A stretch of DNA of 21,982 bases from Candidatus Rifleibacteriota bacterium. Lineage in GTDB: Bacteria; Riflebacteria; Ozemobacteria; Ozemobacterales; Ozemobacteraceae. The notes under the pieces are model-generated. The model had not been told where the DNA came from. It did not search any database and saw only the letters and a list, made by a program, of their open reading frames with translations. The stretch covers positions 1 through 21,982 of the forward strand of contig JAKQOH010000069.1 of assembly GCA_029565415.1 (NCBI GenBank), written 5' to 3'. Made by a program: the position numbers and the translations under genes. Shown here piece after piece: positions 1 through 9,283 of the stretch; within the stretch, counting starts at the first letter, position 1, and each line of letters begins with the position of its first letter.

Positions 1-198
1 GAACGTGCCGTCCGGATACCCGTCCATATAACCGGATTTGATCAGGAAATCCACGTCTTTGTACGCCCAGTGGTCTCTCGGAAGATCCTGGAACGCCGCG
101 CTCTGCGCGCCGGCGATCGCCGGAAACAAGCAGAGCAGCAGCAGCGCCCCGATCAGTGCCAGGGGCGAAAACCGCGTTCTTGCGTTCGTTTGCCTCAT
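1..198 (-). CDS. S-layer homology (SLH) domain exported protein, N-terminal part only
   Basis: The reverse strand reads an ATG at 198 followed by 66 codons that run off the left edge. Residues 1-31 are a classic Sec signal peptide: basic N-region (MRQTNARTR), leucine-rich core (ALLLLCLFPAIAG) and a likely cut near AGAQS. Directly after it comes the start of an SLH domain, FQDLPRDHWAYKDVDFLIKSG, then YMDGYPDGTF, which matches the family's F-D-x-HWA...A...G-x-x-G-Y-P-D-G-T-F pattern. SLH domains tether proteins to secondary cell-wall polymer or peptidoglycan; in diderms an N-terminal SLH often precedes an outer-membrane barrel or coiled coil. The rest lies outside the window, so the full function is unknown. 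The start is chosen because no in-frame alternative exists nearby and the signal peptide begins there. The Shine-Dalgarno is weak (AAGGA, about 19 nt upstream). Confidence 0.85.
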   Translation of the reverse strand, partial: MRQTNARTRFSPLALIGALLLLCLFPAIAGAQSAAFQDLPRDHWAYKDVDFLIKSGYMDGYPDGTF

Positions 199-315
199 GT
201 GCGGGCTCGATGCGTCCTTCGTCTGAGTTGACCCATCAGCCCTATCGGCATTTCCTGCGCGAATTCTGATATTCCTTTCGCGGAATTTCTCGGGCCGAAC
301 TTCCGCGGCCGGGTC

Positions 316-324
316 TGGTATCAT
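316..324 (+). promoter_or_regulatory. Extended -10 promoter, predicted leaderless start
   Basis: TGGTATCAT: an extended -10 (TG, one base, TATCAT). No good -35 hexamer is seen 16-18 bp upstream. With the usual 6-nt gap, transcription would start at 331, exactly on the A of the downstream ATG. The same nine bases recur upstream of cysS (18474-18482) and on the reverse strand at 15169-15177. Confidence 0.5.
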
Positions 325-330
325 GCAGAC

Positions 331-1530
331 ATGGGACCGTCCGAATCCGAAGTGTTCGCGCGCTCGCAGTTCCGGCTGCCGGTGATCGTGTTTTTCGGCG
401 TTTTCTGCCTCGTCATCGCCAGCATCGAGGTGGCCCTCGGCCAGGGATTCATGCTGACGCTCGGCCGCGGGGCGGGACTGATCCTGGGCCTTTCCGTGGC
501 CCTGACGGCAACGGCGATCCTCGCCCGCCGCATCGTCGATGCCCTGCTCGAACGCACGGACCAGGTGATGCCCACCGTCGTTCTCTGGCTGTACCCGCTC
601 GTGACGCTCGGCTGCACCTGGATCCTCTCCTGGATCCTGCTGCGCGGCATCCCGGAGATCGCGGGCCGGGGCTTCTGGACGGGGCTGATCCGGCTGAACG
701 CGAAGACCGTCACCGGGGCGTTCACCGGGCCGTTTCTGGCCTTCTTCCTGCTGCTGCTGGCCTGGACGATCGGGGAAGCCTGGCGGTATCTGAGCTGGTC
801 GATCGGCTGGGGCGAGTTTGTCGCCCGCCTTTCCACCCACAAGGACGGCCCGCCCCCCGTCGAACTGTTGCAGCAGCGCCGGGAGCGGCAGCAGGCGATC
901 CAGATCGACCGGGAGCGCGCACGGCGGTGCAACCGGTGGGGCATGCTCGCCATCTTCCTCACCATGATCGGCAGCTTCGTCTGGATCGTCTTCTTCCGGC
1001 CCGAGCTGATCCTCTACTATCGGGGAATGGCGCAACTGCGCTCGTTCCACAAACCCGACGCGGCGCTCGCGATGTTCGAGCAGCTCGTCCGCCGGTATCC
1101 CGGCTACCGGTACCTCGATACGGTGAAGTATCACAGCGCGTGGGTGCAGGAGCGACGGCTCGGCAACTTCGCCGAGGCCGCCCGCGCCTACGAGGCGTTT
1201 CTGGCGGAATACGGCACCGACAACGTCTGGGCCGACGACGTCGTGGCCAGTCTCGTTCGTATCGCCCTCGACAAGAGCAATGATCCGGCAGCGGCTCTCC
1301 GATGGACGGGCGAGTACCGTCGCCTGTTCCCCGACGGCATCATGGCCCCCCAGGTCGCTCTCTACGAAGTCCGCGCTCTCCAGGCCCTCGGCCGTCCGGC
1401 CGAGGCCGCCGCCGCCCTCGCCGTCGCACGGGACCGCTTCGGCACCACCGACGTCATCCTGTATGACAGTGAAGATGACTTCGCGGGCCGCATCGGCTTC
1501 GACGCTGCCGCCACCGCCGCCATCCGCTGA
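331..1530 (+). CDS. Five-TM membrane protein with C-terminal TPR-like domain
   Basis: I do not recognise a named family. This 399-residue protein has hydrophobic segments at about 17-37, 46-65, 82-104, 131-150 and 204-223. Charge distribution (Arg-rich loops at 66-80 and 182-203) puts the N-terminus inside and everything after about 224 outside the cytoplasmic membrane. The tail (225-375) is made of TPR/BamD-like helical pairs, for example ALAMFEQLVRRYPGYRYLDT, then FAEAARAYEAFLAEYGTDN and AALRWTGEYRRLFPDG, a pattern typical of protein-interaction scaffolds in envelope assembly. It is divergent from the SLH gene. There is no Shine-Dalgarno before the ATG; an extended -10 ends 6 nt upstream, suggesting a leaderless message. 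Membrane localisation is well supported, function is not. Confidence 0.8.
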   Translation: MGPSESEVFARSQFRLPVIVFFGVFCLVIASIEVALGQGFMLTLGRGAGLILGLSVALTATAILARRIVDALLERTDQVMPTVVLWLYPLVTLGCTWILSWILLRGIPEIAGRGFWTGLIRLNAKTVTGAFTGPFLAFFLLLLAWTIGEAWRYLSWSIGWGEFVARLSTHKDGPPPVELLQQRRERQQAIQIDRERARRCNRWGMLAIFLTMIGSFVWIVFFRPELILYYRGMAQLRSFHKPDAALAMFEQLVRRYPGYRYLDTVKYHSAWVQERRLGNFAEAARAYEAFLAEYGTDNVWADDVVASLVRIALDKSNDPAAALRWTGEYRRLFPDGIMAPQVALYEVRALQALGRPAEAAAALAVARDRFGTTDVILYDSEDDFAGRIGFDAAATAAIR

Positions 1531-1616
1531 CGCCTCTGGAAGGACCTCCCCTCGACTCGATGGATCCCCGCTTGCCCCGCCTTTCTGCATCGGCTTCGGC
1601 TGCGGATCGGAATCTG

Positions 1617-1625
1617 TGGTATACT
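1617..1625 (+). promoter_or_regulatory. Extended -10 promoter of the hprK-yvcK-whiA operon
   Basis: TGGTATACT (extended -10 with TATACT) lies in the 164-bp gap before hprK; no convincing -35 is present. The predicted start is near 1632, leaving a leader of about 60 nt. That leader contains a small GC-rich hairpin (arms around 1637-1641 and 1653-1657) and ends in a weak AGGG Shine-Dalgarno 4 nt before the hprK ATG. Confidence 0.5.
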
Positions 1626-1694
1626 GCGGCCGCGCACCGGGCAGGGTACCGCCCCGGGAGCGGAATCGCACCACGAACAACGGGATAGGGCAAC

Positions 1695-2618
1695 ATGGCA
1701 CTGGTACTGGTGAAGGAAATCGCCCGCGATCACGGCCTGACGGTGATCGCCGGCCAGGAAGGCCTCGACCGCAAGATCATCTCCTCCGAGGTCCACCGGC
1801 CCGGCCTCGAGCTGGCCGGCTTTTTCGAGCATTTCGGCTACGAACGCATCATCGTTCTCGGCCGCACCGAGCTCGCCTACCTCGGCGAACAATCGCCCGA
1901 GACCCGGAAGGTCCGCCTCCGTCAGCTCCTGTTTTTCAATATCCCATGCATTATAGCAACCGACGACCTGCTCGTTCTCGACGAGCTGATCGAGTTGTGC
2001 AACCAGAAGCAGGTGCCGATCCTGCGCACTCCGGAACGCACCGGCGAGTTCGTCTACCAGTTGTCCCGGTATCTGCACAACCGGTTCGCCCCGCGCAAGA
2101 GCGTCCACGGCGTATTCCTCGAGGTCTACGGCGTCGGCATCCTGATCATGGGGCCGTCCGGCATCGGGAAGAGCGAGTGTGCGCTCGAACTGATCAAGCG
2201 CGGCCACCGGCTGGTCGCCGACGACGCGGTCCAGCTCCTCAAGATCAGCGACACGAAGGTGGTCGGCTCGCCCGACGAGATGATCCGCCACCACATGGAG
2301 ATCCGCGGCCTGGGCATCATCGACATCCGCGCCCTGTTCGGCATTGCCGCGACCTCCGACGAGAAGATGGTCGAGATGGTCATCAACCTCGAAAAATGGG
2401 ATGACCGCAAGGAATACGACCGGCTCGGCATCATGCAGCGTACCACCAAGCTGCTGAAAGTCGAGGTGCCCAGCACGACGATCCCGGTGCGCGAGGGCCG
2501 CAACCTCGCCGTCGTCGTCGAGACGGCCGCGATGAACTTTTATCTCAAGCGTATGGGCGTGCTCACCGCGGAAAAGTTCGCCAAACGTCTCCAGGCGAAA
2601 ATGACCGGAGACTTCTGA
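1695..2618 (+). CDS. hprK: HPr kinase/phosphorylase
   Basis: This 307-residue protein (family usually 300-330) phosphorylates and dephosphorylates a regulatory serine on HPr or a related phosphocarrier, linking carbon and energy state to the PTS. The N-terminal regulatory domain spans about 1-130. The catalytic domain carries VHG with His138, the P-loop GPSGIGKS at 153-160, Asp176-Asp177, the family signature EIRGLGIIDIR at 202-212 and the C-terminal loop IPVREGRN at 263-270. All expected catalytic motifs are intact. The TGA overlaps the yvcK ATG by one base, so the two are translationally coupled. No HPr gene is in the window. In Proteobacteria HprK often sits near ptsN, which here is about 2.9 kb downstream; in Firmicutes it is usually elsewhere from yvcK-whiA. 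Confidence 0.97.
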   Translation: MALVLVKEIARDHGLTVIAGQEGLDRKIISSEVHRPGLELAGFFEHFGYERIIVLGRTELAYLGEQSPETRKVRLRQLLFFNIPCIIATDDLLVLDELIELCNQKQVPILRTPERTGEFVYQLSRYLHNRFAPRKSVHGVFLEVYGVGILIMGPSGIGKSECALELIKRGHRLVADDAVQLLKISDTKVVGSPDEMIRHHMEIRGLGIIDIRALFGIAATSDEKMVEMVINLEKWDDRKEYDRLGIMQRTTKLLKVEVPSTTIPVREGRNLAVVVETAAMNFYLKRMGVLTAEKFAKRLQAKMTGDF

Positions 2619-3907
2619 TGCGGTTTTCGCTGCGCCGCTGGTTCGGGCCGTCGATACGGACCCGGCGCTGGCTGATCTTTTTGGCCATCGGCATCCTGAT
2701 GGTGAGCCTCGCCGTCGTTCTGGCCGGCCTCGCGATCATGATGCTGACCCCCTTCCACCTCGACACGGTCCGCAGCTTCGATCCCGGCGCGATTGCCTTC
2801 GCCGCCCTCAGTGCCTTCCTGCTCGGCTTCTACTGGCTGTCGCAGGCGGTCGGAAGCGCGTTCCAGGTCCTCAGCATGAAGGATTACGAGACTTCCGAAC
2901 GGCTCCGGGCGCTGATGTTCCGGCGTCAGCCCGAGGGACCGCGGCCCCAGCTGGTCGCCCTCGGCGGCGGAACGGGCCTCAGTTCGTTGCTCAAGGGCCT
3001 CAAGGAGTTGCCGGTCGATCTGACGGCCGTCGTGACCGTCACCGACGACGGCGGCTCCTCGGGCCGCCTCCGCAAGGATCTCCAGATCCTGCCTCCCGGC
3101 GACATCCGCAACTGCCTCGTCGCCCTCTCGGGATCGGAAAGCCTGCTGTCGCGCCTGTTCCAGTATCGATTCGGGGAGGCCGGCGAGATGGGCGGCCACA
3201 GCTTCGGCAACCTCTTCATCGCGGCCATGAGCGGCGTTCTGGGTGATTTCGGAACGGCGGTGCGCGCCGCCAGCCAGATTCTTGCGATCCGCGGCCAGGT
3301 GCTGCCCGTGACCTGCGAGAACGTCGAACTGGTCGCCCGCTTCGACGACGAGTCGGAGATCGTCGGGGAAACCGCGATCTCTGCCGTCGGCAGGCGTATC
3401 GTCGCGATGTCCCTCAAGCCTCGCGAGCCGCTTCCCAACCCCGAGGCTCTCGCGGCCATCGACCGGGCCAGGCTGATCGTGCTCGGCCCCGGAAGCCTCT
3501 TCACCAGCGTCATTCCGAACCTGCTCGTGCCCGAGATCGCCGAGCGCATCAACCGCAGCCCGGCGCGCGTCGTATATGTCTGCAACGTGATGAGCCAGCC
3601 CGGCGAGACCGACAACTTCTCGGCGGCCGAGCACGTCGAGGCCCTGCTCCGGCACACGCCACTCCGCCGCATCGACGTGGCCGTCGTCAACTCCCGTCGG
3701 GCGGCTCGGCCGCTGATGGAGCGGTACGAGAAGATGAACCAGTACTGGGTTCCGCCCACCGTGACCCGCATCGAGGATCGCGGCATCCGGGTCGTCAGCG
3801 GCGACTTCCTCCAGGAAACCGACATGGTGCGCCACGACTCCCGCGCCCTGGCCGAGGTGCTGGTGGCCCTCATCGCCGAGGATCCGGCCGTCCGCATTCC
3901 CGCATGA
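2618..3907 (+). CDS. yvcK: YvcK-family gluconeogenesis factor with N-terminal membrane anchor
   Basis: This is a 429-residue member of the YvcK/CofD-like (2-phospho-L-lactate transferase fold) family, UDP-sugar-binding regulators of central metabolism and cell-wall synthesis; no transferase activity is established for this branch. The core starts near 110: LGGGTGLSSLLKGLK (nucleotide-sugar loop, GGGTG 116-120), TVTDDGGSSGRLR (140-152), PPGDIRNCLVAL (159-170) and GHSFGNL (193-199). The first 110 residues are an extra module: TM helices at about 18-43 and 57-79, then a short charged linker, so the domain is probably held at the inner face of the membrane; the well-studied B. subtilis and mycobacterial proteins lack this. 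It starts on the last base of the hprK stop and overlaps whiA by ATGA. Confidence 0.95.
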   Translation: MRFSLRRWFGPSIRTRRWLIFLAIGILMVSLAVVLAGLAIMMLTPFHLDTVRSFDPGAIAFAALSAFLLGFYWLSQAVGSAFQVLSMKDYETSERLRALMFRRQPEGPRPQLVALGGGTGLSSLLKGLKELPVDLTAVVTVTDDGGSSGRLRKDLQILPPGDIRNCLVALSGSESLLSRLFQYRFGEAGEMGGHSFGNLFIAAMSGVLGDFGTAVRAASQILAIRGQVLPVTCENVELVARFDDESEIVGETAISAVGRRIVAMSLKPREPLPNPEALAAIDRARLIVLGPGSLFTSVIPNLLVPEIAERINRSPARVVYVCNVMSQPGETDNFSAAEHVEALLRHTPLRRIDVAVVNSRRAARPLMERYEKMNQYWVPPTVTRIEDRGIRVVSGDFLQETDMVRHDSRALAEVLVALIAEDPAVRIPA

Positions 3908-4791
3908 GCCGCAGGTATCACCTGGCCCTGAAACGGGATCTGCTCTCCGCGCCCCCCGCGATGCCCTGCTGCGGCGAAGCACTCCTCGCGGGGCTTGCGC
4001 GCCGGCGCGGCTCGACCATGGCCGTGCGCGGTCCGCGCCAACTGCGCCGCTCCCTGTTTCGGGGCGTCGAGGCTGCCTGCCCGCCCGGTGTCTCTCTCGA
4101 CCGCACGGGCCGGGAGCTGCGGATCGGCGGGATCGATCCGACCGCCTTGCGCCGGAACGTGGCCGGCCGGATCCGGATTCAGGCGGCCGGCAAGTCCGGC
4201 GGCCACTGTGCCCGGGCTTTCGTGCGCGGCCTGTTCATCCGGGCCGGCTACATGCAGGATCCCGAGCAGGGCTACCATCTCGAACTCGTCCTTCCCGGGA
4301 AATGGGCGTTCCGGCTGTTGCGGCTCTGCTCCGTGTCCCTGCGCGTTCCGTTCCGGTTCTGCCGGCGCCGGGGCCGCATCGTGGCCTACCTGAAGGGGGC
4401 CCGGCGGCTCGTGCGGCTGCTGAAAGCCTTCGAATCCTTCGACCGGGCCCTGCGTCTCGAGGACCTCATCGCGACCCGCCAGCTCCTGGGTACCGTGAAC
4501 CGGCAGGTCAACTTCGAGACGGCGAACATCAACAAGCAGGTTTCAGCCTCGGAGCGCCTCCGGGAGCAGATCGGACGACTTCTCGAACACGCCGACCAGG
4601 AGATCTGGACCGATGCCCTGCGGGAACTCGCCCTGATGCGCATCCGCTACCCGATCGACTCGATCGAGGCCCTGGGGAAGCGCTGCATCCCCCCGCTCTC
4701 GAAGTCCGCCGTGAACCACCGGCTCCGGCGCATTGCCGCGCTGTACCGCGAAATATTCGAGCCGGCGAAGGGGGGCGTGGCCCGCGAATAG
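3904..4791 (+). CDS. whiA: WhiA-family DNA-binding protein
   Basis: This 295-residue protein belongs to the WhiA family, whose members have a LAGLIDADG-like N-terminal domain and a C-terminal helix-turn-helix; they regulate sporulation septation in Streptomyces and chromosome segregation or division in Bacillus. Diagnostic segments are FVRGLFIRAGYMQDPEQGYH (106-125), VNRQVNFETANINKQV (198-213) and the C-terminal HTH with PPLSKSAVNHRLRRI (263-277). It overlaps yvcK by four bases (ATGA), the same yvcK-whiA order seen in Firmicutes and Actinobacteria. The N-terminal 100 residues are Arg-rich and less typical than the rest. WhiA is best known from Gram-positive bacteria, so its presence with envelope genes suggesting a diderm is notable. 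Confidence 0.9.
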   Translation: MSRRYHLALKRDLLSAPPAMPCCGEALLAGLARRRGSTMAVRGPRQLRRSLFRGVEAACPPGVSLDRTGRELRIGGIDPTALRRNVAGRIRIQAAGKSGGHCARAFVRGLFIRAGYMQDPEQGYHLELVLPGKWAFRLLRLCSVSLRVPFRFCRRRGRIVAYLKGARRLVRLLKAFESFDRALRLEDLIATRQLLGTVNRQVNFETANINKQVSASERLREQIGRLLEHADQEIWTDALRELALMRIRYPIDSIEALGKRCIPPLSKSAVNHRLRRIAALYREIFEPAKGGVARE

Positions 4792-4837
4792 CCGCTTCCC
4801 GAAGCCGGAAGCGCGATTCCCCGCGCCTGAGGCCGCC

Positions 4838-4866
4838 TTGACAGGGGGGGAGGGGTATGCTATATC
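4838..4866 (+). promoter_or_regulatory. Sigma70-type promoter for hpf-ptsN
   Basis: TTGACA at 4838-4843, a 17-bp spacer, then TATATC at 4861-4866 preceded by TGC (extended -10). This is one of the two best promoters in the window. Predicted start near 4873, giving a leader of about 50 nt with GGAGG at 4910-4914. The spacer holds a seven-G run, followed after one A by four more Gs. Confidence 0.8.
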
Positions 4867-4923
4867 TTGATCCCTTGTAAAACACGGATTTCGTGTCCGA
4901 ACTTCATTTGGAGGCATCTTGTC

Positions 4924-5523
4924 ATGCAGATCGTCGTGAGTGGAAAGAATATCCACCTCTCCCAGGCCCTGAAGGACTACGCGGAAAAGAAACTGGCCTC
5001 GATCAAAAAGTATTTTGATCACATCATCGAAGTCGACGTGAACCTCTCGACGGACGATGTCCGCGATCAGACCCGCAGCAAGGTGTGCGAAGTCACCGTC
5101 TGGGCCAACGGCATCGTGATGCGCGGCAAGAAAGCCTCCGAAGACCTGTATGCCTCGATCGACATGGTCGCCGACAAGATCGAGCGCCAGATCAAGAAGC
5201 ACAAGGAGAAGCTCAAGGACGTTCCGCGCCGCTCCACCGACAAGAAGGATCTGGCCGCCGTCCACTCCGTGCTGTCGCTCGACACCGGCAAGAAGGGCAA
5301 GAAGACCGTCGCCGCCGAGCCGTCCGACAAGGCCCACTCCGAGCACCGCATCGTGCGCAGCGGCACCTTCTCGATCAAGCCGATGTTCGCCGACGAGGCC
5401 GCCGAGCAGCTCGACCTGCTCAAGCAGGAGTTCTACGTCTTCTCGAACGCCGAGACCAACCAGATCAACGTCATCTACAAGCGCACCGACGGCAACTTCG
5501 GGCTGATCGAACCCGAATTCTGA
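4924..5523 (+). CDS. hpf: Ribosome hibernation promoting factor, long form
   Basis: This 199-residue protein inactivates ribosomes in slow growth. The N-terminal domain (1-100; MQIVVSGKNIHLSQALKDYA, then EKKLASIKKYFD) binds the 30S decoding region. A linker leads to the C-terminal domain of long HPF (about 140-199; FSIKPMFADEAAEQLDLLKQ, then EFYVFSNAET and YKRTDGNFGLIEP), which dimerises to form 100S particles. Its length matches the long form rather than the ~100-residue gamma-proteobacterial HPF/YfiA. The ATG at 4924 is chosen because GGAGG lies 9 nt upstream and the predicted transcription start (4873) falls after the in-frame ATG at 4867. ptsN follows after 36 nt. Confidence 0.95.
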   Translation: MQIVVSGKNIHLSQALKDYAEKKLASIKKYFDHIIEVDVNLSTDDVRDQTRSKVCEVTVWANGIVMRGKKASEDLYASIDMVADKIERQIKKHKEKLKDVPRRSTDKKDLAAVHSVLSLDTGKKGKKTVAAEPSDKAHSEHRIVRSGTFSIKPMFADEAAEQLDLLKQEFYVFSNAETNQINVIYKRTDGNFGLIEPEF

Positions 5524-5559
5524 CCGGATTTTTCCGCGTCGGACGCCACAGGAGGCACT

Positions 5560-6015
5560 TTGGAGCTCACCGAATTCATATCACCCCAGCTGATCAAGCT
5601 GGAGCTTTCCTCCACCCAGAAAGTCGACGCGATCAAAGAGCTGATCGACCTCCTGGACAAGGCCGGGTTTCTCACCGACGCCGACGCGTTCCTCAAGTCG
5701 GTTCTCGAACGCGAGAAGGTCGGTTCGACGGGCATCGGCAAGGGGATCGCCATTCCGCACTCCCGCACGGCGACCGTCCGGGAAGTGGTGGTGGCCGTCG
5801 GCCGCTCGAAGGAGGGCATCGAGTTCGAAGCCCTCGACAGCCGGCCGGTTCACCTGATCTTCCTCATCGCCGCACCCATCGAGTCGGGCGGACTCTACCT
5901 GAAGGCCCTGGCGCGGCTTTCGCGCCTGCTGCGCTATCAGGAGTTCCGGAACGAACTGATGGAAGCCAAGACGGCGGAAGACATCATCAAGATCATCTCG
6001 TCCGAAGAGAAATGA
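5560..6015 (+). CDS. ptsN: PTS EIIA (nitrogen-type) regulatory protein, TTG start
   Basis: This 151-residue EIIA domain of the mannitol/fructose/Ntr class has the phosphorylatable histidine in GIAIPHSR (His67). It also shows the usual LIFLIAAP strand and a C-terminal LARLSRLLR helix. No EIIB or EIIC domain is attached, so it is a regulatory phosphocarrier of the PTSNtr type rather than a transporter part. The start is TTG: AGGAGG at 5550-5555 sits 4 nt upstream and no ATG or GTG lies near. The hpf-ptsN pairing matches the proteobacterial rpoN-hpf-ptsN locus, but rpoN, rapZ and npr are not in this window. HprK upstream could modify the same phosphocarrier chain (inference). Confidence 0.92.
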   Translation: MELTEFISPQLIKLELSSTQKVDAIKELIDLLDKAGFLTDADAFLKSVLEREKVGSTGIGKGIAIPHSRTATVREVVVAVGRSKEGIEFEALDSRPVHLIFLIAAPIESGGLYLKALARLSRLLRYQEFRNELMEAKTAEDIIKIISSEEK

Positions 6016-6030
6016 CCGCCGCGGATCCGC

Positions 6031-6100
6031 TGCCGGGCGGCCGGCAAACGACACATTAGACGCAGGACAGGGCGCGGACCCCGAACGGGGCCGCGCCCTG
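6031..6100 (+). terminator. Two hairpins between ptsN and secA; terminator or secA leader structure
   Basis: The first hairpin is TGCCGG-gcgg-CCGGCA (6031-6046). The second is very stable: ten base pairs from 6068-6077 with 6091-6100, a single bulged A (6078), four more pairs (CCCC/GGGG) and a GAAC tetraloop (6083-6086). It is followed by ATTCTT, not a real U-tract, so rho-independent termination is uncertain. It ends 28 nt before the secA ATG and could equally insulate or regulate secA. Confidence 0.55.
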
Positions 6101-6128
6101 ATTCTTGGAAAGGGACCAGGTTTCAGGC

Positions 6129-8873
<2,745 letters not shown>

Positions 8874-8910
8874 TTCCGCAAGACGATACAATCTGATACC
8901 GAGCGTATCC

Positions 8911-8939
8911 GGAGGGGCGGGTTTCATACCCGCCCCTCC
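8911..8939. repeat. GC-rich palindrome after secA, possible terminator
   Basis: A perfect 12-bp stem (8911-8922 with 8928-8939) with a TTCAT loop; the top arm reads GGAGGGGCGGGT. It lies 37 bp after the secA stop and could end that transcript, but no U-tract follows. Its GGGGCGG core is shared with 9091-9111, so it is probably one of a dispersed palindromic family. Confidence 0.7.
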
Positions 8940-8957
8940 TCGCATCTGGTCGATGGA

Positions 8958-9022
8958 GCATCTGCGGCAACCGAAGAGATCGATCCGCAGATGCCGCAGA
9001 TGACGCAGATGACGCAGATTAA
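8958..9022. repeat. Interspersed GCAGATGAC-type repeat with inverted arm
   Basis: Four head-to-tail copies of a 9-bp unit start at 8987, 8996, 9005 and 9014 (GCAGATGCC, GCAGATGAC twice, GCAGATTAA). A 10-bp inverted copy, GCATCTGCGG at 8958-8967, pairs exactly with CCGCAGATGC at 8985-8994. The same sequence family forms the element at 13265-13355. Confidence 0.75.
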
Positions 9023-9090
9023 CGGAATGTATCGACTATTGAAGTTGGCACTATATTTGGCCGCGTCGTCGGCCTGACAATTGTGCCGTA

Positions 9091-9111
9091 GGGGCGGATC
9101 GTGATCCGCCC
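9091..9111. repeat. GGGGCGGATC palindrome
   Basis: GGGCGGATC (9092-9100) and GATCCGCCC (9103-9111) form a 9-bp perfect stem with a two-base centre. The core resembles the palindrome at 8911-8939, where GGGGCGG is also the start of the arm, suggesting two members of one REP-like family. Confidence 0.65.
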
Positions 9112-9153
9112 GCGTCACCCAGGGACGTGATATCCGGTGTGTTGAAAGACGGC

Positions 9154-9232
9154 GCACCACGGAGTCACAGAGACACAGAGCAAAAGGGTGAACAAGTCTG
9201 AGAAATTCTGTGTCTCGGTGACTCGGTGGTGC
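9154..9232. repeat. Long inverted repeat of the CACAGAGACACAGAG type
   Basis: Arms of 27 nt (9154-9180 and 9206-9232) are reverse complements at 24 of 27 positions, separated by a 25-nt centre. The left arm ends GTCACAGAGACACAGAG and has an internal short period (CACAGAGA). Repeats of this wording are widely scattered in intergenic regions of many bacterial genomes; they encode nothing and resemble small non-autonomous hairpin elements. It ends 51 bp before the pilin ATG. Confidence 0.75.
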
Positions 9233-9266
9233 GTTTCTTCCGGGGTCGCGCGGGGGCGAGAGATTG

Positions 9267-9275
9267 TGGTATTGT
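9267..9275 (+). promoter_or_regulatory. Extended -10 ahead of the pseudopilin/prfB cluster
   Basis: TGGTATTGT fits the recurring TGGTATNNT box. The start predicted from it (about 9282) is only two bases before the ATG at 9284, and no Shine-Dalgarno precedes that ATG, so a leaderless or nearly leaderless mRNA is expected. There is no clear -35. Confidence 0.4.
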
Positions 9276-9283
9276 CTAAGACC

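Larger units (their letters stand above)
8874..9283. other. Gene-free repeat-rich spacer between secA and the pseudopilin genes
   Basis: About 410 bp with no supportable coding sequence. It contains, in order, a GC-rich palindrome (8911-8939), a 9-bp-period repeat element (8958-9022), a second GC-rich palindrome (9092-9111), a long inverted repeat (9154-9232) and a promoter-like extended -10 (9267-9275). The reading frame that crosses the last element into the pilin gene is not considered coding before 9284. Confidence 0.75.

Noticed and set aside
38..226. 62-codon forward frame at the left end
   Set aside because: It is antisense to the SLH gene, which has a signal peptide and domain signature.
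199..315. Promoter of the SLH gene in the divergent spacer
   Set aside because: No TGGTATNNT box or -35/-10 pair is convincing on the reverse strand; only a short ATTCC/GGAAT inverted repeat was seen.
2540..4278. Long antisense frames over yvcK and whiA
   Set aside because: No recognisable domains and composition of shadow frames; both forward genes have full family motifs.
4792..4837. Small hairpins after whiA (GCTTCC/GGAAGC, GCGCG/CGCGC) as terminator
   Set aside because: Stems of 5-6 bp and no T-tract; not convincing.
8950..9232. Could the repeats be a CRISPR array?
   Set aside because: Units are 9 bp or single inverted pairs; there are no 25-40 bp repeats separated by unique spacers, and no cas genes.
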